Shown here piece by piece: positions 62,423-64,000 of a stretch of DNA of 64,000 nucleotides (position 1 is the stretch's first letter; the number at the start of each line of letters is the position of its first letter). The DNA lies in contig JAWWNJ010000001.1 in NCBI GenBank assembly GCA_037176885.1, positions 3,224,001 to 3,288,000 of the forward strand. The letters run 5' to 3'. This stretch comes from Favolaschia claudopus (taxonomy: Eukaryota > Basidiomycota > Agaricomycetes > Agaricales > Mycenaceae). Position numbers and translations under genes: made by a program. The notes beneath the pieces were generated by a model. The model had not been told where the DNA came from. It was given only the letters and a program-made list of their open reading frames with translations, and made no database searches.

Positions 62423-63972
62423 CTAAGCATGAGATCGTGCAGCATTAGTTGAAGGTACCGAGCCCTGGATTCCCAAATGTTTAAGCTCTCTGCGGAATCC
62501 CGCCATCCGGCACTGAGCATATGCAATGTAGTCGAATTCGGGTTCCAGGACGTCGTTTTCCAGGTCCTCTCGGGCCTGAACCAGTCCCCAAATAGCCCAC
62601 ATCGCATGCGAGGCGGGGCTCCATGCTCGCACCTGTGTTTCTAAATCAGGGATCAGGCCTAGAAGTTCGAGCTTGGTGAGCGGGAGCGAGGCGGGAGAGA
62701 CGGTAGAATGCTCGAGGTAGGCCAGATAGAAGTTCGCGCGCTCTTCCTTAGTCGGGTAGCGCGACGGGTCAAGGAAGTAGGGCGTGTCGGAATGGTAGTT
62801 TGCGGTCCACTCGTGAAAGTGGTTCGCAATGTCAAAGGATGCGGGATTGGGTGACGCATACTCGAAATCGACAACGATAAGCTTGGCGGACAGAAAACTA
62901 GTGAGCAAATGACATGGTTTGTGTGGTCGATTGAAATCGCATACCTGTCGATGGTCCGGAAGGTTCTCGTTCCCCTTGTTCAAAAGCAGTAAATTACCGT
63001 ATTGAGTGTCGTTGTGGGCGTACACCCTCCGACTTCCTCGCCGTTCGTCGTCCACAGAAGCTAACCATTGCATGTATACGTCCCAATCTCGCTTAAAGGA
63101 TTCGAGATCGAATTCCGCTCGTAGATTCTCCGAGACGGTAGGAAGCGCGAGCACTTCGCGCGCGGGATGGATCCAGGACCTAACATTCTTCTTTACCCCG
63201 ATCTCCCACCCTTTTCCTTCCCCGCGATTGTCCGGTGACGTCTCCTCGATAGCTTCAATGTCGACGGAATGGAGTTCAGCCATTCGTGCCCCGATCCAGC
63301 GACTGATCTTGGGGTTGCGGAGGTCAGATGCTGTGAGCACGGTAGACTCGAAATATTCCTCGATCCTGCCATTCTCGAAGGTTCCTAGAACACGGGGGCC
63401 GATGTGATACTGCGAAGATAGGATGTGCAGTGTATGGAGTTCCCTAGGTCGCGAGATGAGAGACCCGGAAGACGGTCCGTATATTCTCAGAAGGACCGTC
63501 CGTGGCTCAGGCAAGACTGACGAAACAAAGAATACAGCGTTCGTCAGTGACCCCGAGACCTTGGAAATTCTAATGTCTTGAGCCGTTATTTCGGGACTAA
63601 GCCATGTAGACACTCTGAGGGATTGCAGACAGAGTAGTAACTGCTCTGCGAACGACGAATGCTTATAGTGCCTAGAGGTAACGAAATCAGCACACGACCA
63701 ATCGATACCAGCGACAGCAGACCATGCTCATGATTTAGTCTGTTTCTGTCTGTCAGCTTCGCTGGGGGGAGTCCAGCTCAACTGCAGGAAGCAAAAAAAC
63801 CTCACCTGGCCTGTAGCTTCAAGTCTGCATGACGCAACCCATCCTCTGTTACGACTTCAACCGGTTCCTCGGCAAAAAGGATGGAGGAAGACGAGTGAGC
63901 GGAGGCAGCGAGAAGGATATCTGTTACGTTCTGTGGCGGACGCTGGGAAATGGAGATAACAGGAGAGTTCAT
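62423..63972 (-). CDS. Choline/ethanolamine kinase
   Basis: Phosphorylates choline or ethanolamine, the first step of the Kennedy pathway of phospholipid synthesis, in the cytosol. The start is ATG at 63972 (MNSPVISISQRPPQNVTDI). The first exon runs to GLRHADLKLQAR and joins HYKHSSFAEQLLLCLQSLRVSTWLSPEITAQDIRI. The kinase part has ISKVSGSLTNAVFFV, VLLRIYGPSSGSLISRPRELHTL, the HRD-like Brenner motif HNDTQYGNLLLL, and VVDFEYASPNPASFDIANHFHEW, the usual Mg/phosphate region. A short intron near 62890-62945 separates NLPDHRQ from LIVVDFEY. The C-terminus is WAIWGLVQAREDLENDVLEPEFDY...FRRELKHLG. The stop is at 62423-62425. The specificity for choline versus ethanolamine cannot be read from the sequence. 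Confidence 0.92.
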
Positions 63973-64000
63973 TGGATCTGAGTGGATTGTAGAGGATAAG

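Overview
The window is nuclear DNA from a filamentous basidiomycete, most likely a mushroom-forming Agaricomycete. Genes are compact and intron-dense. Introns are mostly 45-60 bp, with GT donors, a CTNAC-like branch point and an AG acceptor. Intergenic gaps are short, and the proteins are typical fungal housekeeping families. All gene models below were built by hand from splice signals plus reading-frame and protein-family logic; no alignment or transcript data were available.

Layout: (1) 1-1419 (-) is the 5' part of a second, divergent Blm10/PA200 proteasome-activator gene that runs off the left edge. (2) 1617-4304 (-) holds a nuclear protein that may be Rxt2-like, then biotin synthase. (3) 4305-9430 is gene-poor, with one small unknown ORF. 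(4) 9431-13988 holds a BTG/Tob protein (-), RAD14/XPA (+) and a peroxisomal acyl-CoA thioesterase (+). (5) 15108-19463 (-) is a long chromodomain protein, divergent from the complex I 30-kDa subunit at 19583. (6) 20736-28938 (+) holds an Mtc1-like protein, the splicing factor SPF27/BCAS2 and a large BAT2/PRRC2-like disordered protein. (7) 29141-35581 holds succinyl-CoA ligase beta (-), a DinB-like protein (+), an Rpd3-type histone deacetylase (+) and PMP24/PXMP4 (+). (8) 35690-40724 holds ecdysoneless/SGT1 (-), V-ATPase subunit F (+) and TIM21 (-). (9) 40914-46301 (+) is an Msb1/Mug8-type protein with a very long charged helical repeat. (10) 46794-49054 holds an AIM18-like chalcone-isomerase-fold protein (-) and an SRPK-like kinase (+). 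(11) 50038-57934 (+) is a full-length Blm10/PA200. (12) 59430-63972 holds a tristetraprolin-type CCCH protein (+) and a choline/ethanolamine kinase (-).

The genes form no single pathway. There are functional echoes: two Blm10 paralogues; two peroxisomal proteins (thioesterase and PMP24); four mitochondrial ones (complex I subunit, succinyl-CoA ligase, Tim21, Aim18); two proteins whose families act with the CCR4-NOT deadenylase (BTG and TTP-type CCCH); and three chromatin-related genes (chromodomain, HDAC, possible Rxt2).

The most unusual signals are the second Blm10 gene, several in-frame micro-exons of 9-21 nt placed in functional motifs, non-canonical splice donors (GA in biotin synthase, GC in the HDAC, CT in the kinase), a 44-bp bidirectional start region, and the roughly 640-residue charged helix in the Msb1-like protein. 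I found no rRNA, tRNA, CRISPR array or intact mobile element.
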